Assembly (NCBI RefSeq): GCF_013389455.1 | Contig: NZ_CP058278.1 | Span: forward strand, 992,001-1,056,000 | DNA length: 64,000 bases | DNA from: Flavobacterium inviolabile | GTDB lineage: Bacteria > Bacteroidota > Bacteroidia > Flavobacteriales > Flavobacteriaceae | Direction of reading: 5' to 3' | Part shown: positions 31,101 through 41,841 of the stretch, one piece after another | How the letters are laid out: each line of letters opens with the position of its first letter | Numbering within the stretch: the first letter of the stretch is position 1 | Notes under the pieces: model-generated | What the model saw: the letters and a program-made list of their open reading frames with translations, nothing else | Databases searched by the model: none | What the model was told of the DNA's origin: nothing | Translations under genes and position numbers: made by a program

Positions 31101-32019
31101 AGAGTTAAACGGACCGGAATCGGACGATTACAGAGATTTCCCGGAACCAAATGCGGTTTGGAATACTTTGGGTAAAACCACAAAAGAGTATGGAAATGTG
31201 GAAGGAAACAATCTTAGAAATTCTTTCCAGGGGGTTCCTGTTGAAATGTGTGATTTCACCTATACTGTGAATAATGGTCAAGGGTCGGATAATACACCGG
31301 TATATGTCTTTCCGTTTGATGAAGGACCGGTTGGGCAACCAACGGCAACCAACAATTTGTTGAGCATGACACGAAATGGAGTTCCGTATACACAATCGTA
31401 TTGTGGACCTACGGCATTAGATTCTGATGGTGACGGAATTCCGGATGCAGTGGATAACTGTCCGAATAAATTTAACCCGAATCAGAGTGATGTGGATGGC
31501 GATGGCGTTGGAGATGTTTGTGACAACTGTGTGTACACCTATAATCCAAACCAGGCTGATACAGATGGTGATGGTAGAGGAGATGTTTGTGACAACTGTA
31601 TCAATAATCCGAATTACAATCAGATTGATACGGATGGTGATGGAAGAGGTGATGCTTGTGACAATTGTAGAACAATTTACAACCCGGGTCAGGAAGATGC
31701 TGATGGCGATGGTATTGGAGATGTTTGTGAAGGATTGGATCAGGGGCAAGGTACATCTGCGGAAGTTGGAACACCGGTTACAGCCTATCGTTTTGTAGGA
31801 GATAAAAACTACGAATTGTCGAACCATTTAGGGAACGTTCTTTCTGTAGTGACCGACCGTAAATTGTTAGGAATTTATGGACGAGGACGACTGCTAATTC
31901 CAGACGTAGTTTCATACAATGATTACTATCCGTTTGGGATGCTGGTACCTAATCGCCACATGAAGCCTCAGAATCATATCGTTACGGGTTTAATGGAATG
32001 GAGATGGATAACGAGTTAA
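22108..32019 (+). CDS. Giant YD-repeat Rhs protein, frame broken at its C-terminal core
   Basis: 3303 codons with an N-terminal signal (ends near VFG). The first two-thirds are beta-rich, with Cys-containing segments and three copies of a module shared with the VWA gene. YD/Rhs repeats run about residues 2140-2755 (e.g. [32 protein letters not shown]). Thrombospondin type 3 Ca-binding repeats (about 3105-3205) precede the Rhs core [15 protein letters not shown] ... [12 protein letters not shown]. After His3284 two extra bases (31960-31961) shift the frame and the ORF stops 19 codons later. Removing them restores the core through [11 protein letters not shown]. Either a real frameshift or a consensus error. 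Such proteins encapsulate and deliver a variable C-terminal toxin. Confidence 0.85.
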   Translation: MYIPKRLFILVFTLFTAFVFGQQEETLGTISSGSQLHSLPMLQITDPKYASLNQQNVLTSIDPAVYIHFGFKDLASDLTAYQAQYSCEVKLRVVPYNNQNGTLAPYAVKLRIVHDNLTENVKFDDYSIYKLPGIHKADVAVDEVVYRDLSGQIIPTVTNSTAFLQLRFKTDRYYNIKNTTVNPVSRRLIKYNGLTEMVVNNVSDGAEELEINWTRYIDAPATEYELEWTWVDNYGPNGNKLMPNQIALTEQDFKLNSTRIQTKELKYRIPLVFSKGYLVYRVRPVGRFLDDTKKSYYGTWSSGLAGNFQNVGNWGTFLEIDADHEVGKKNWQYQASFAEDGKKKEVVSYFDGTLRNRQTVTKTNTNNKAVVGESVYDNQGRVAVEVLPTPIEASGIRYYRDLNKNDNNQVYTHHDFDWDRLNGLICEPILPPGMSKSSGASKYYSEQSAPVANYQDFVPNANKYPFSQIEYTPDNTGRIRRKGGVGQELQLGTGHEMSYFYLQPDQEELNRLFGYKVGDFKRYKKNIVVDPNKQVSVSYLDPQGRTIATALAGDNRKDEPMMSLEDETNNALHEMTTTNMMSNNDAYTTGINGILQDGVRLNSQVGVVKEEALTLNYGLTHATNTYNDYCMGGKYYPFVFDWKMSLLDDCGNDMLVDSNGGGIAQIGMINLNSYTPNAPAISFNKSLTSSVLKIGSYTLNKDIRVNQVAVEQYADDYIAQIRQSSNPCFPSLAGSTIDISEEDCHVTCRSCEEALICSYLALQTCQSFRMTFPAGTDESVLGDVGNREYYVLLAEQKYVIDNLNSNFAGSWFVYNGSLYVDQNGLISQYLINSYVVRFKKEFRGLLEGCRELCIQPGDTCNINTSMLLSDVSPHGQYGSIAGIDFPTAQPGGINAPAGNVDDTLSLFNENNQLLYGGSSVQTFIDLDTGLTVTQNVSNYNWRRPATPYMDDNGDFAKVKVERINYNTYIPEIMPSASVEDDPLDPTSSNKYVRPQYLRNVTDFVNNWQASWAESLLPYHPEYQYLKYNKAICAKTNSAGDNSDSFDEKLKNTDYTNVFTTNGLVQNLIALSANDPFYNGQITATPSSGINYDAETTNDFSLRKNLLLEAMNTNYEGIKLANNARLNMLQTAYYTTVFGNGIAPASTYQSLVTTPVNQLLPILNALNPTEKERVWKSFMNNYIAFKQKTRTVFSHIYALRNSGYNGCIGDVQNVDTFVTLFEKYNTTGNYSNLLQRINQAFATPVPTTPAGTILACSTTTVGYYKNKEKRFISADYGFNSGVPGAQAIADATADADANTYYQTGKCPLLLDTESLLKGLINPSFQNQGLLLYGFNAYSMPMLTPDLFNSVLLDPTAYAANPQNVTINGSVVNGGASLNLTFNTASGSIAEPIELKILTQSLSIGYYMNGCNETVPAPTWTTYNTNFKIVDFKNIYYVPGSFNPLNNTYKFQIVAVLKRLTGTSCPALEEVVLEGTIKAAIGQCSFGDAAGETGENCDKRVRFEKALVRVMNALKGTNPNIPGQLFTSGIALKGAPNDNYTYGSSVMPEVLNDLALNSSWSCSPNTSFTVNGPSPFTIYNLVNEFGNPSFLPGTFYRVTGIKIEKNMVNGVVSGDDKITISYLDLKDQVFTLNGRITPLNYSCICTEEVSQTEAIGANFLNLTNHLWSAGGPISHGFLDGYNPVQMQAVAPYIAGNNPTVNQYATHWSDGLSTYDGIKFNFFSGSQECQFMLPLYAYPGRGSTTTNYASQITHFSNFKILENLGNNTYAFSVFVHHGSYRVSSGRFNMVYPAGIQEARGTISCLQQTFCEEEFGVTNALTSVLKDLIQQQTVADGATANGLPALNTYVQLSGAAPSASINNFYKVENTASSQIGFTFAKESECEVVFTVPGVSFANVTNISGLSFTNTQSGNFTATVTTNTGAQIIANGTSKCITARKCNAVIQVPCTSCIPPAVAPSVCVQKWLEFRDIMDIVQGYQMPDHLAQDAKYFCEANLGYLVTDYIHYLNITGAYDVSMPSFITISEFGATKLNYGYNGTQMVINAYAAYLPTHPSVTWSEFVDLYMTENKICPPAPMVPTIDMQVDNIPTACEIFVNSVQQTYIQELREEYFIAKREEFKQKYIQAAINGLQESLNKVSYDKEYQYTLYYYDQAGNLVQTVPPQGVSRLTPATDSTINEIRNIFPNEEQGMVNGLVVDPNHTMKTLYRYNSLNQLVWQQTPDGGETRFAYDQLGRIIASQNAKQAAMPKPRFSYTRYDGLGRIVEAGEYIPGQAYINDEGNVMIGGSPVSDLGTHDYTRYEVTRTLYDTPVANSTSWFESYSGNNNHKRVTAVLVYSVLDEGVDLDRMDIIANDRYDNAILYDYDIHGNVKELIYHTNKEILKELNQDVKKVIYDYDLVSGNVNSVTYQPKKADQFIHRYEYDADNRITQVYTSKDKIVWEKEAKYDYYEHGPLARLVVGDKQVQGLDYFYTLQGWLKGVNSERLGTITLRGAFTNYDIGGDGEIFSGAAKDAFGFGLNYFRGDYQSRHHVNNGADNMPLSYSLTNDLERDRNLYNGNIKEMVTSLMDLRQTNLSSQYNYYSYDQLNRIKGMNSLNINDLLGLFTEESYRSQYSYDRNGNLLTLNRWAPTQKNSGRNQLMDELSYTYQDGTNKLTHINDTVPNGAFTNDPSNPNDTSLDIDNQERDNYQYDEIGQLIRDEKEGLNIVWRVDGKVKTVNKANGTVIDFEYDGLGKRIAKSVTKGSNATTTFYQRDAQGNVLSTYEMVKKAGEGIRYYLVEQDIYGSSRLGVEKGRKELNAESGRGIALRMDAMIASAQIADNVSQALLTTPSSIWGLSFSGNNNVTWGDGDKSINFFDQSGAKTQDFEIRTNFKIVGGSAMTVNQNHALVTLDGARRPEYKQWDNSVARIVIKRNGNGAYVPALEIEKYTKRFHRYKPFFVFHRRWNYRNYKTVWTYELRNAIPETEWNFHAKVSVNGDNFSPEFTINGNVYTSRDFIGNVTQELNGPESDDYRDFPEPNAVWNTLGKTTKEYGNVEGNNLRNSFQGVPVEMCDFTYTVNNGQGSDNTPVYVFPFDEGPVGQPTATNNLLSMTRNGVPYTQSYCGPTALDSDGDGIPDAVDNCPNKFNPNQSDVDGDGVGDVCDNCVYTYNPNQADTDGDGRGDVCDNCINNPNYNQIDTDGDGRGDACDNCRTIYNPGQEDADGDGIGDVCEGLDQGQGTSAEVGTPVTAYRFVGDKNYELSNHLGNVLSVVTDRKLLGIYGRGRLLIPDVVSYNDYYPFGMLVPNRHMKPQNHIVTGLMEWRWITS
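31423..31730 (+). repeat. Thrombospondin type 3 repeats within the Rhs gene
   Basis: Four tandem Asp/Asn/Cys-rich units of the form DxDGDGxGDxCDNC. They are calcium-binding spacers commonly placed near the C-termini of surface proteins. Here they sit between the YD repeats and the switching point of the tip. Confidence 0.85.
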
Positions 32020-32111
32020 AAGGCGGTGAAGGTGATAGTTATGACTTTGGAGCGAGGATGTATGACCCTAGAGTTAGTAGATGGTTTGCTCCTGATCCAT
32101 TAGAAAAAAAT
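31921..32111 (+). repeat. Rhs core junction, copy A (attached to the full Rhs gene)
   Basis: Encodes [12 protein letters not shown] then, after skipping 2 bp, the conserved core to [19 protein letters not shown]. It is the only copy joined to a complete upstream Rhs gene. It is best preserved and serves as the reference for copies B-E. Confidence 0.85.
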
Positions 32112-33589
32112 ACCAGATTTCTCATCATTAATTTTCGTTTTGAATAGTCCCTATCCTTTTTTTTGTTGATCCGGATGGAGAAGATCCAATTCGGCTATAT
32201 TTGAAAAAATTGTTGTTGCTTTTTTACTGGAAACCCATTATGGTTTAGATTTATGATAATATGGAATCGTTAATGCAGATAGAGTTTTTGATAAAATTAA
32301 AATGGAAAGCTGCTTGAAGGAGCTAAAGAACGGTTTACCTGCGTTTACTGGAGTTGCAAAAATTGAAAGGCTTAGAACGAAGATTGGTTCAAAAATCAAC
32401 TGTTGATAAAAAAGGTAAAAACAATTCCAAAAAAGTTTGAAAAATGGAACGTTACTGGATTTAAATGGTGATTTTAAAAAATTTTTAAAAAAGATGGAGG
32501 AACATTCAAAGTGGCTATGTTAGACCGTTTCCACAAGAACAAATGAATTGGTTTTTGTGATCGGGCATAATATAAAAATGTTGAAAAGATCTAAAGGAAC
32601 GGAAAATCACAAAAAGAAACTAGCGATCAATCCAAAATATCAAATTCGGAAGGGAAAAAGTAGGTATTGAAATGGAAAAAATGGTAGGTATTCCAAGAAC
32701 AATAAAACGGGGCAATTTATTAAAATTATCAAAAACACAAAAATAAAACTGGTGTTAATAAATTAATGAAGTAGCCCTATTGGCGCATCAAAAAGAGGTT
32801 ATGAAAGAATGTTTTTTTGAATTTGGCCAAAACGTTTGATTTTAAACGGAAAAAAATCGAAAAAACTAGGTAAAAAATTAATAAAAATGGCATTTTGATG
32901 ACAAGTATTGATTTACGTTTTGCTTTTTTTTTAACTATGGATAACCTATTTCTACTTTAAATATTTTGGGTTTTATTTTTAGGATTATTAATTGCTTGAC
33001 TTTATTGACAGAGATTCGGTTTTGTTCAAATAAAACAAAATAAATTCCATAAAGATAAAGGAGTTTTTTTTTAGGTTTTATTTAATGTCATAAAAAATCA
33101 GTTATAGCTTTTTATAAATAATCTATTTCTATCCGTTTAAATAAATAAATTTTCGCGAATTCTCAATAGAGACTTTTTTTAACTTAAATGTTTAATAACT
33201 TTGAAATTTTATTGTCACAGATTTATTTGGGAAAACATCATTTATGCAAAGGATCAATATTTGTTCTGTCCTTTATATAAAAAAATCAAGCAAATTTCTG
33301 GCCCCGATTGTTTTGACAAATATTATTTTAAAAAAATTGATTTTAAAATTGGTAAAAAATAAAATTAGTTCTATTTTGAGACTAACCTTTTTTTTATAAT
33401 ATTCTATATAAAAATGGTATTTTTTTTAATATAATAAAATATAATTGTAAACAAATAAGGTGTCGCAATTATAGACTTCAATTCTTTTGAAGCGTAATCT
33501 TTTTTTTAAAAACTAAATGCAATGATTCAATCGAATTATATGATTTTCAATAATCCACTTTTGAAAAAATGGATTCATTTATTTTTTAA
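32112..33589 (+). pseudogene. Rhs toxin tip and immunity segment A, disrupted
   Basis: Follows copy A. A short readable PxxFVDPDGEDPI piece marks the normal start of an Rhs tip. After that every frame is interrupted. It shares stretches such as GGTGTCGCAATTATAGAC and TTCAATAATCCACTTTTGAA with the inverted segment at 40230-41841, so the two are diverged or corrupted copies of the same toxin/immunity pair. Toxin activity cannot be named. Confidence 0.55.
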
Positions 33590-33623
33590 AAAATCCCAAC
33601 CATAATCGTTGGGATTTTTTTTA
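33590..33623 (+). terminator. Hairpin terminator after tip A
   Basis: AATCCCAAC and GTTGGGATT form a 9-bp stem followed by a T-run. It would end the tip A/immunity transcript and marks where segment A meets the opposing segment B. Confidence 0.65.
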
Positions 33624-33639
33624 TTGCGCCTGTTATTTT

Positions 33640-34800
33640 TTTAAATCCCCATGTTTAAATTCATTAACTTTTATCAGATATTTTGCTCATTTTATTATAT
33701 ATAAAACATTCAAATATATAGGCTTTTTTTAAAGAAGAAAATCCGTTTTTAAATTTCAAAAAAAACTCCAACTGAATACGATTTTTTTCTAATGTAAAAA
33801 ACTTCTTAAACATTTTTATAAGCGTCCATTATTACAACAATTAGAATCAATTATCGTAGCTATAATTTCTTTTTTTTGATGGAATAATAATGTTGAAAGT
33901 TGATTTGTCTTTAAGACATTCTCGAAATAAATCAATGGAAAACTAAAAAAGAAATTGCTAAAAAAAACCTATTGTTTTTTTCGTTATCGCTTTAAATAAT
34001 AAAAATCGCAATACTAATAAGTGTTATTTTATTTGATCCATTTTTTTTGTAATCTTTTTTTTTTCGTTTTTTTTTTTTTTGCTTCACCAGGTCTGGCCAA
34101 AATCAAAATGTTTTTGAACCATCATACAGACCGTTTGTTTTCCATTTGTAAATTCCCATTCATGTTTTTGGATTACCAATTTATCTCCTTTAATTTTCCC
34201 GACTATTATTTTCCTATTTTACCCCTTTTTTTTGATCTTTTTTTGGATAATTTAGCCTTATTTGATCCTTTTTCATTTGATGTTGGGCTTTCCTATTAAA
34301 ATCAGATTCATCAATTTTAGGCCCCTTTCGACAATGCAATTGCAAGATGTTTCCATGTTAAACAGATTTCATAACTATAGCCAGTCTTTAAAGGCTTTCG
34401 CCATCTTTTAACAATTTCAAATCACCTTAACAATTATTCTCTTCCCCAATCCTAAATTACTTCATAAAAGTTTATTCTTTTTGCAAATTATTTGGATTTT
34501 TAAAAACTTTTCCATCTGCATTTTCAAAATGTTTTTTGAAAAATCCTCTTGGATCGTCCTGAAAAAACTCCTTATTTCTTTGGTTAACAAAAATATCGAA
34601 TTTTACCATTTGGCATAACAATTCCAAAATCTTTTATTCCCAAATATCATCCATATTGATTTAAATCTGCCATACATTTAATGGAAATTTTTGAAATCAT
34701 TACCATCTTTAACAAAATAAACGCGTCTTCCATCCCATTCCAATCATGCATTTGTAGGGCTATTCAAACAAAAAATGTATGGTGACCATCCCGTATATTT
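33640..34800 (-). pseudogene. Rhs toxin tip and immunity segment B, disrupted
   Basis: Reads leftwards from core copy B. Broken frames share pieces with segment D on the other strand (ACGGTCTGTAT followed by TTCAAAAACATTT, and a 24-bp stretch around TTGCTAAAAAAAACCTATTG). Poly-T runs on the plus strand dominate. The 92-codon frame at 34021-34299 on the plus strand is an artefact of these runs. Toxin type not recognised. Confidence 0.5.
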
Positions 34801-34989
34801 TTTTTTCTAATGGATCAGGAGCAAACCATCTACTAACTCTAGGGTCATACATCCTATTCTCCAAATCATAACTATCCCTTCACCGCCTTTTAACTCGTTA
34901 TCCATCTCCATTCCATTAAACCCGTAACGATATGATTCTGAGGCTTCATGTCGGTTAGGTACCAGCATCCCAAACGGATAGTAATCATT
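34801..34989 (-). repeat. Rhs core junction, copy B (inverted)
   Basis: Reverse complement of copy A with several single-base indels (for example in the stretch encoding DSYDFGARM). It carries the CGACATGAAGCC version of the NRHEA codons, which keeps the frame there. Confidence 0.85.
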
Positions 34990-35149
34990 TTATGTAATTC
35001 TGAAAATAATTTCAATCAGTAATTAATTGAGATATTAATATTTTTTGATAAAAATGCTGATTATGGTAAAAAAAGGCCTTTAAAAATGTACTGATTTCAA
35101 AGCAATTATAGTCTAAAAAGAACGTAATTATGGGTTAAAATTTAATTTA

Positions 35150-35815
35150 AAGATAGGAGAACGTATTACAAATAGTTTCCATTTGAAAATTTAACAAGTA
35201 AAACCGTGTTCGAAAATAAATTCCGTTTTTTAATCATTACAAACATTGTTTTTTGTTTTTTTGTTGATCGTCAAAATTGGATAAACTAGAATTACAATAT
35301 AAAAACTACTGGAAAAATAGCCCTAAAATTTAAAGTTTTTTATACAATGTTAGGCTTTTTTTTGATGGCTTTAACATGACTAAAGAATTGAAAAAAAAAA
35401 AGGTGATTCGGAATTTTTTTAATTCCCGAAAAAAAAAAAAGTTTTAGATAGTTTATATGTTGTTTGCAACAGGAAGGCGCTTCCGAAATACAAAAATTGA
35501 AGCGATTACCCGTGATTTGATCGCCAAAAAAAGGAGTTCGAAGCTTTTAACCAGAATTTGCCACTGAAGAATCGGCTAAAATCTGGTCCAGAATTAATGG
35601 TTATACGACCGGTTTTTTCAAAAGATAAAAAACTACGACTTTATCTTAGGATCCGAAAACAAACGATCTGTCCTTTTTTTTGCTAAAAATAAAAACTTTA
35701 GAAAAACTAACGAAAATGATCATCTATATTAAAAAAAAATACGAAGGCAATCAATAGTCTTTAGCTAGATTAAACTCCCGGATTCCTTTATTGATTAATA
35801 AACATTTTGGAAATT
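35150..35815 (+). pseudogene. Tyrosine recombinase fragment (N-terminal and middle part)
   Basis: Recognised by similarity to the recombinase on the opposite strand. Both contain TCAAAATTGxATAAAC-AGAATTACAAT and, later, GATCCGAAAACAAA followed by a TTTTTTTGCT stretch. The copy ends near 35815, before the catalytic HxxR region, facing the 3' end of the other copy. Frames are broken. It is a partial inverted duplicate of the integrase. Confidence 0.55.
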
Positions 35816-35834
35816 AAAAAAAATGTGCATTACT

Positions 35835-36906
35835 TTGCATACTATTTTCCAGCTTTAGATGTACTTTTTAATTTCTTTGTCAATAAATACCTGAAACATA
35901 GTGTAATAGCGATTTTACGAACCGCTGGCATGACTATGTCCGCTTATTTTTCGAACCAGATGTTCCGGCATACCTAAAATAAGTAATGTTGTAATTGCTG
36001 TTCTCCGCATCATATGAGAACTCATTTTTACCATCCATCTTTTCAGAAAAAAGCGATTAGCAGCCTTGTTGTTTTGTTTTGTCAGAACATTCCTTGCTTT
36101 TCCCGAAAAACAGAAGCTGTAAAATTGGCTAATTCACCTATTTGTTTGAGGCTTTTATTAAAAGTTAAACAGACTTGTACTTCTAAATACCGGATTTTTT
36201 TACATTTCTAGACTGATAATTTTGGTTAAATCAATAAAGCGTAAGCCGGGAGTTTGATATGGCTAAAGGTTTTGGTTTTCTTCGATTTTAGTTTTAAATA
36301 CCAGTCATTTTCTACTTTTTTCAAAGTTTTTTTCGTCAGCAAAAAAAATATCGGAGTTTTGTTTTCGGATCGTAATCCTTTTGTACATTGAAAAACAAAA
36401 ATATCTTTGATCCGACCATTATTTCCGATAAGTTATTTTCAAATTCTTTATCGTGAATCAGAAACTTTAACTCTCCGTTTTTTGAGACAAGACCAAGATT
36501 TCAATTTCTTTTTTGTTTTCGGACATAAAACCGTTGGAAATCGCCGGTAAAGAAATCTTTATTTTTAGGTAGTTAAAAAAAAGACCCGAATGACTTTAAT
36601 GTTAGAGCCGACATAATTGTCATGGCAGCCTTTTTTTTTGTATAAAAATCTGTAAATTTCTGATAGAATTTTTTTAGTAGTTTTTCTCCGATTGTAATTC
36701 TCGTTTATTCAATTTTGAGGCATCACAAATCCGTAATTCAAAACTGGTATCGATTAAAACTGAATCAAGTTTTGTAAAACATAATACTAATTTTTTCATG
36801 GAATCCGGTTTGATCCGTTCGCCGTTCTTTTTTAAACGTTTTAACCTGTTTCGGTCTTTTTATAAATTGTTTAAACAGTGAAGTTATAGGGGCCGTTTTT
36901 TTTCAT
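35835..36906 (-). pseudogene. Tyrosine-type site-specific recombinase, frame-disrupted
   Basis: The C-terminal catalytic region is readable on the minus strand around 35900-36060: HMMRRTAITTLLILGMPEHL then VRKISGHSHAS and, a few residues later, RYYTMFQ. It contains the Arg of the HxxR box, the late His (GHS) and a Tyr nucleophile candidate. An ATG at 36906 could be the start; about 355 codons, slightly short for flavobacterial integrases of roughly 400. Several frameshifts and A/T runs break the frame. It sits in the middle of the inverted Rhs tip array, as Rci sits beside a shufflon. Whether it is functional depends on whether the indels are real. Confidence 0.7.
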
Positions 36907-36990
36907 GGTAATTTTTCTCCAAAAAATATTAATTCTCAATGGAAAATAAGCACTGATTGCTAATATATTTCGTCAAAAATCCGTTATATT

Positions 36991-37170
36991 CCTATCCGTT
37001 TGGGATGCTGGTACCTAATCGCCACGAAGCCTCAGAATCATATCGTTACGGGTTTACGGAATGGAGATGGATAACGAGTTAAAAGGCGGTGAAGGAAATG
37101 GAATTAACTTGACAAAAGATTCTATGATCCCTAGAATTGGCCGATTCTTTCTATTGATCCATTAGAAAAA
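36991..37170 (+). repeat. Rhs core junction, copy C
   Basis: Begins TATCCGTTTGGGATGCTGG and carries the CGCCACGAAGCC version of the NRHEA codons (in frame). A base is lost in the FNGMEM stretch, and it diverges after GGCGGTGAAGG. Confidence 0.85.
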
Positions 37171-38038
37171 AAACCCATGGTATCTCCTTATCAGTTTGCG
37201 GGGAATACTCCTATTCAGGCAATTGATTTGGATGGCGCAGAGGAATATCACTACACTTTAAAAAAAATCGTTAAAGGAAAAACTCATTTTATATTGACAA
37301 ATACAAAATAAAAGTTTAATCATGTTGTATTACTGTGGGGATTAATTGATCGATATTATAAAATTCCAGTAAAAAAAAATATTTGGTTACTCATGAAAAA
37401 AAAAAAAGGAAATACTATATCGGTTTCTGCGGGTTACTTATGGAAGTGGTAATCAAGATAAAGCTGAGCTCTTCGAACTTTTTTTAGAGATTCGGAATCT
37501 CACTGGACTTTAAATGATTTTAAAGAGTCTTTCAATTCTGAAGGCCAATCAAATAATATGGCAATGGCTCAGACGGCTGTTAATCTTCAGAATAACACTC
37601 TTATGTACGGGCCTATTAATGGAAAAGCCTGGTATACTCGAGGGATTATCAAAGAGGAAACTCACAGATAAATAGCAGACATTATTTAAGTTCTGATGCT
37701 ATTGCAAAAGCCAAAAAAACAGCCCCTGCGACTATGGCTCCTAGAGCAATTTTAGACGCGGATATTGAGGCTTATAATACCGGAGATTTCAAAATTAAAA
37801 GGAGGTGACGTTTTGATTAATGGTCGAACTTATAGCACTAAGAACGAAGGAAAAACACTTTATCCGAAAAGATGGCGGTGCCAAAGAATTCATTTTAAAC
37901 GTAAGTCAAGGTCAAATTAAAGCAATCCAACTAATTAAAACAGTTCCTCGTGAAAGACTGGATGCTGCAGTAAAATATTCTAAAATTTCAAATGAAGATT
38001 ATAAATTTGCCCAAGACTTTGTTAAAAAAAAATATTAA
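37171..38038 (+). pseudogene. Rhs toxin tip C, disrupted
   Basis: The best readable tip. It opens with SPYQFAGNTPIQAIDLDGAE, the normal Rhs core-to-toxin boundary, and has a readable middle (AMAQTAVNLQNNTLMYGPIN). It ends in an open 72-codon frame (37820-38038) whose final part reads VSQGQIKAIQLIKTVPRERL then a basic KYSKISNEDYKFAQDFVKKKY-like tail. Several indels separate the blocks. A GPINGK piece recurs in segment E, so C and E tips are related. Fold and activity are not recognised. Confidence 0.55.
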
Positions 38039-38040
38039 TC

Positions 38041-38577
38041 ATGGCGATTCTAGTTTGTTACTATAAGAAGAAATAAGAATTGATAGGATATTAAATGCTT
38101 TGGCTACCATATTTAATACATCCAAAAAATCGAATAAATGAACTGAAAAATTTTGATGAATCTGCTACAATTAATTTTGAGATAACACAGCTTAATGTGA
38201 TTCGTGCAATTTTAATTTTCAATTAGAGGTCTTCCTTTTAAAAGAAAATATTTTATCAGCGGAAATATATAATAACTTACTGTTGGTTATTGAACTAAAA
38301 AAAAAAATAATTGGTCTGGATTTTTCATTACATGATTTTTTAAACCCATATAGTTGGTTACTATTAAAAGATCATAAATTATTTTTAAACAAGATTCTGA
38401 TTTTGATGATGGAATTGATATTAACACTAATAATCAAATGGAATTGGATATGAAAAAAAGTATTGAATATATTACCTCAAAAAAAAAGATATATTAAATA
38501 ATTCTTTTGAAGTTCCATATTTTTTTAAGGACTCAAATTCATGGATAAAATGCTCTATATAGATTGAATAGAACAAT
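38041..38577 (+). pseudogene. Putative immunity gene of tip C, disrupted
   Basis: Starts three bases after the tip C stop with an ATG. Broken frames hold acidic, Leu-rich pieces (LLKDHKLFL, DFDDGIDINTNNQMELDMKK) typical in composition of immunity proteins. The position directly after the toxin tip is the main argument. No domain recognised. Confidence 0.4.
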
Positions 38578-38612
38578 CCAGTAAATTGCATTCAATTTTA
38601 AATGTTCAAAAC

Positions 38613-38648
38613 AAAAAAACCTAACTTTTAAAAATTTAGGTTTTTTTA
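38613..38648 (+). terminator. Intrinsic terminator after tip C unit
   Basis: AACCTAA and TTAGGTT pair around a short A/T loop, followed by a T-run. It ends the tip C/immunity transcript. Confidence 0.65.
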
Positions 38649-38994
38649 TTTTCCATCCCTAACTGATTTTTTTTTTTTTTTTCTTGAAGAAATATTACAA
38701 AAAACCTTTCTTAAAACAATTTATAAAAATCGATATCGAAAAATAAGTAAATTTCTATCAGAAGAAAATCATTTTTTGAAAAAAGTTAAATAAGAAGTCC
38801 TCTAATTATTTGTAAAGAGCCTATATTTGAATCGAATTTCACCTCATTATTACGTTCATTTTTTCCATAATTGCAATCAAAATCATCCCGTTTTTTTTTT
38901 TTGAGGTGTTTTTTTTACTCTGATTAGTATTTTTAAAAAAGTTTTAAATTCCATTTAAATTACTGTAAATTACTTAATTACATAAATATAATTT
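38649..38994. other. AT-rich spacer without recognisable gene
   Basis: Poly-A and poly-T runs and no readable frame. It separates the tip C unit from core copy D. Confidence 0.4.
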
Positions 38995-39190
38995 CTATCC
39001 GTTTGGGATGCTGGTACCTAACCGACATGAAGCCTCAGAATCATATCGTTACGGGTTTAACGGAAAGGAAAAAGACGATGAGTTTAAAAGGTGGCGAAGG
39101 GAATCATATCGCTTTTTTTTTTTTTCAGAAAGAGGCTATGATCCACGTTTAGTAGATGGTTTATCACTATTGATCCTATCGCAAAAAAAA
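38995..39190 (+). repeat. Rhs core junction, copy D
   Basis: Contains the intact reading [20 protein letters not shown], which shows the correct frame of the core. It diverges to KEKDDEFK instead of MEMDNELK, so it is a different allele of the core rather than an identical copy. A T-run replaces part of the segment before RGYDPRLVDG. Confidence 0.85.
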
Positions 39191-40210
39191 ATCAGTATCC
39201 TTCTCAAAGTCCATTTGCCTTTGCATAAACAGCCCTATTGAACTTATTGATGTACTTGGAATGGGACCTGGTGACCCGAAAAAAAATCATTTTTGTTAAA
39301 GATGATAATTTGACAAAAATTTCCAAGAAATATGGCGTTTCCATTGATGATATAGTAAAATGAATGGAATTGTAGACAAAAATAAACTTTTTAACGATTG
39401 GTCAGAATTTGATAACAATTAACCCTGAGGCTGATTTTTTTGTTAATCCAAGAGGAGGTTATCAAAATCTTTTTAATGCAGATGGAAAGGAAGTTTTTCA
39501 AATAATATTGCAAGTGTTGGTTTTGACTAACTTTGTATTAGGATTGGGCGAAAGAAACTTAATTGTTATCGGAGGTGATTTGAAAAAAAAATCTGTTCAA
39601 AACTGGAAGGTCGTAAAAGGCCTTTTTATAAAGAACATCATCAATGGAAATGGTAGATGAAATTATTAACGATGGAAAAGTCAATCCTGGAGAAATAGCC
39701 TATAGAAATTTTAGACCAGGAAATCTTCCGTCCAATGTAAAAAAAACGGGACTCAAAGAGGCTTTTGAAAGATTAAAAAGGAGAAAAATGGAAAGATAAT
39801 AGTCAAAATAGTCCAATACATGTTCTCGGATCATTTAACATGTCTATACGGGTAAATGCAAATGGAACAACAGCAACGGTCTGTATTTATGATTCAAAAA
39901 CATTTAAATCATTTATTCTGAGGTAATGCTGGTGAAGAAAAAAAAAAAAAAAGAAAAGATTCAAAATATAAATTTTTAACTAATACTTATCAGTAATTTA
40001 AATGGAACGTAAACATTCCAAAAAAAACAATAGGTTTTTTTTAGCAATTCTCTTTTAAAAACGGGCTATTTTGAATTTCATACAGAATATCAAAAAAAAA
40101 AATAATGGGAAATATTCTGATTCAAAAACAGGAGAATATGGACGTAAATGTTTTTACTTTTTTTAATCGGATGAGATCTATTCAGTTATAGTTGAGGATT
40201 GTAAAACAGT
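39191..40210 (+). pseudogene. Rhs toxin tip D with LysM-like start, disrupted
   Basis: The first readable block, DDNLTKISKKYGVSIDDIVK followed by MNGIVDKNKL, looks like a LysM peptidoglycan-binding motif placed at the head of the toxin. Later blocks read NPRGGYQNLFNADGKEVFQ and SFNMSIRVNANGTTATVC then IYDSKTFKSF. Frames are broken between blocks. Related to segment B on the other strand. The toxin activity is unknown; a cell-wall-directed role is only suggested by the LysM-like motif. Confidence 0.5.
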
Positions 40211-40229
40211 CTATTAATTAATCAAGAAA

Positions 40230-41841
40230 AAAAAAAAATTTGAAGGTTTTTTAATAATAGTAATGATAAATATTATAAAAAAAAAACATTATTGATGGGG
40301 ATAATAAAAAAAACCTAACAGGCGCAATAAAAAAAAAGAGACGATTACTAAGGCTTGACTTTTAAAATTGAAAAAAAAAAGGATCCATCTTTTTCAAAAG
40401 TGGATTATTGAAAATACATTTTATCCATTGAATCGCATTTAGTTCTTAAAAAATTGGAACTTTAAAAGATTTAGTCTATAATTGCGACACCTTTTTTGAT
40501 CCTGTTTACAATTATAATTTTATTATATGGTAGTCCATTTTTTTAAGTTAATATTCCATCAAAAAAAATCAGTCTTGTTCAAAATAAGACTAACCTTTTT
40601 TTCTTTTAATAGTAACCAATTTTCCATCTGTTTTTTTTTAATAAGGTATTTGTGAAAAAAATCCAGGGCCAAAATTATTTTATACAGGTCAATAACAAAC
40701 ATTGATCCTTCTGCTGGTAAATTTCCGTGTTTTCCCAAATAAATTTTCAATAAAGATAGCAAAGCATAAACCCTAAGTTAAAAAAAATGAGAATCACTAA
40801 AGGTTTATTTTTTAATAATAAAATTAATTTAAAGCATAAGAAAAAAAAAAAGCACTTTTAAAGTTCAACCATTTTTTAACAACCTCCAAAAATATGGTCC
40901 ATAAGCATTTAATATCCTGCTCCAATAATATTTCTTTGCTTTATAAGAAACAAAACCGAATCGCCAAAAGTAATCAATTTTTTTTAACAAGCATTAAAAG
41001 GGTCAATACTATTTCTTTTTGAAATTTTAAATATAAATCAAAATCGTAGAATCTTACTTGTCATCGTGTTTATTTTTATTAATTCTTTACCTAGTTTTAC
41101 TTTTTTTGATCTTCATAACGTTTAAAATTTTTTACCTCCACTTTTCAAAACATTTTTTTCATAACCTTCGTTCTCTGATGCGCAATAGGGCTACCATTAA
41201 TTTATTAACACCAGCAATTTTTTTTTGTTAAATCACCTCGATAATTTTAATAAATTCCTGAACTTTTGATTGTTCAAATTCTACCATTTTATAATCCATA
41301 TCAATACCTACTTTTTTTGCCCTTCGAATGATTGAACTTAAATTTGTCGTCGGTATTTATCTGGTAAGTTTTCCGTCATCCAATAGATCTTTTGCATTTT
41401 TTTTTTTTCCATTAATAGGCCCAAAAAAGTCATTTCCTTCTTGAAGGAATCAGTCTACTTTACGACATTGAGAAAATTTGATTCCATCAGAATTTCTGTA
41501 CCTTTAAAATCATTTAAATCCAGTAACGATTCTGCAGCTCCAAACCATTTGGAATTGATTCCTTTTTTTGATTACTGCACTTGTTTTGAACCCAAACGTA
41601 TATAGTATTTGGTTTTAAACCGTTCTATAAGCAAATCAGCTTTTTTTGTTGTACTATTTTATAAAAAATCTGCTGCATTAATGCTTATTATCATAAATTC
41701 CTGCTGTACCATACCATTGTTTGGTTTTAATTTGTAATATAAAACGAGTTTTTTTTTAACGATAAGTAAACTGGTTCTTCCATCAGCCATCAACAAAAAA
41801 ATAGGACTATTTCCCATCGATGAATAAGATGACCAATGGGG
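40230..41841 (-). pseudogene. Rhs toxin tip and immunity segment E, disrupted
   Basis: Reads leftwards from core copy E. Starts with a YPHWSSYSSMGNSPIFL-like boundary. Further blocks include KWFGAAESLLDLNDFKGTEI and KKVGIDMDYKMVEFEQSKVQ. A 67-codon open frame at 40559-40762 lies in the distal, possibly immunity, part. It shares many short stretches with segment A in inverted orientation and a GPINGK piece with tip C. No named toxin family recognised. Confidence 0.5.

Noticed and set aside
31427..31730. Possible CRISPR-like array
   Set aside because: The regular repeats encode TSP3 units in frame; no spacers of unique sequence between identical repeats. No CRISPR array was seen elsewhere.
31427..31798. 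Overlapping plus-strand ORF of 123 codons and minus-strand ORF in the TSP3 repeat
   Set aside because: They are shadows of the repetitive GAT/GGT-rich codons of the Rhs gene.
34021..34299. Plus-strand Phe-rich ORF of 92 codons
   Set aside because: It arises from poly-T runs inside the inverted, disrupted tip B; no plausible protein.
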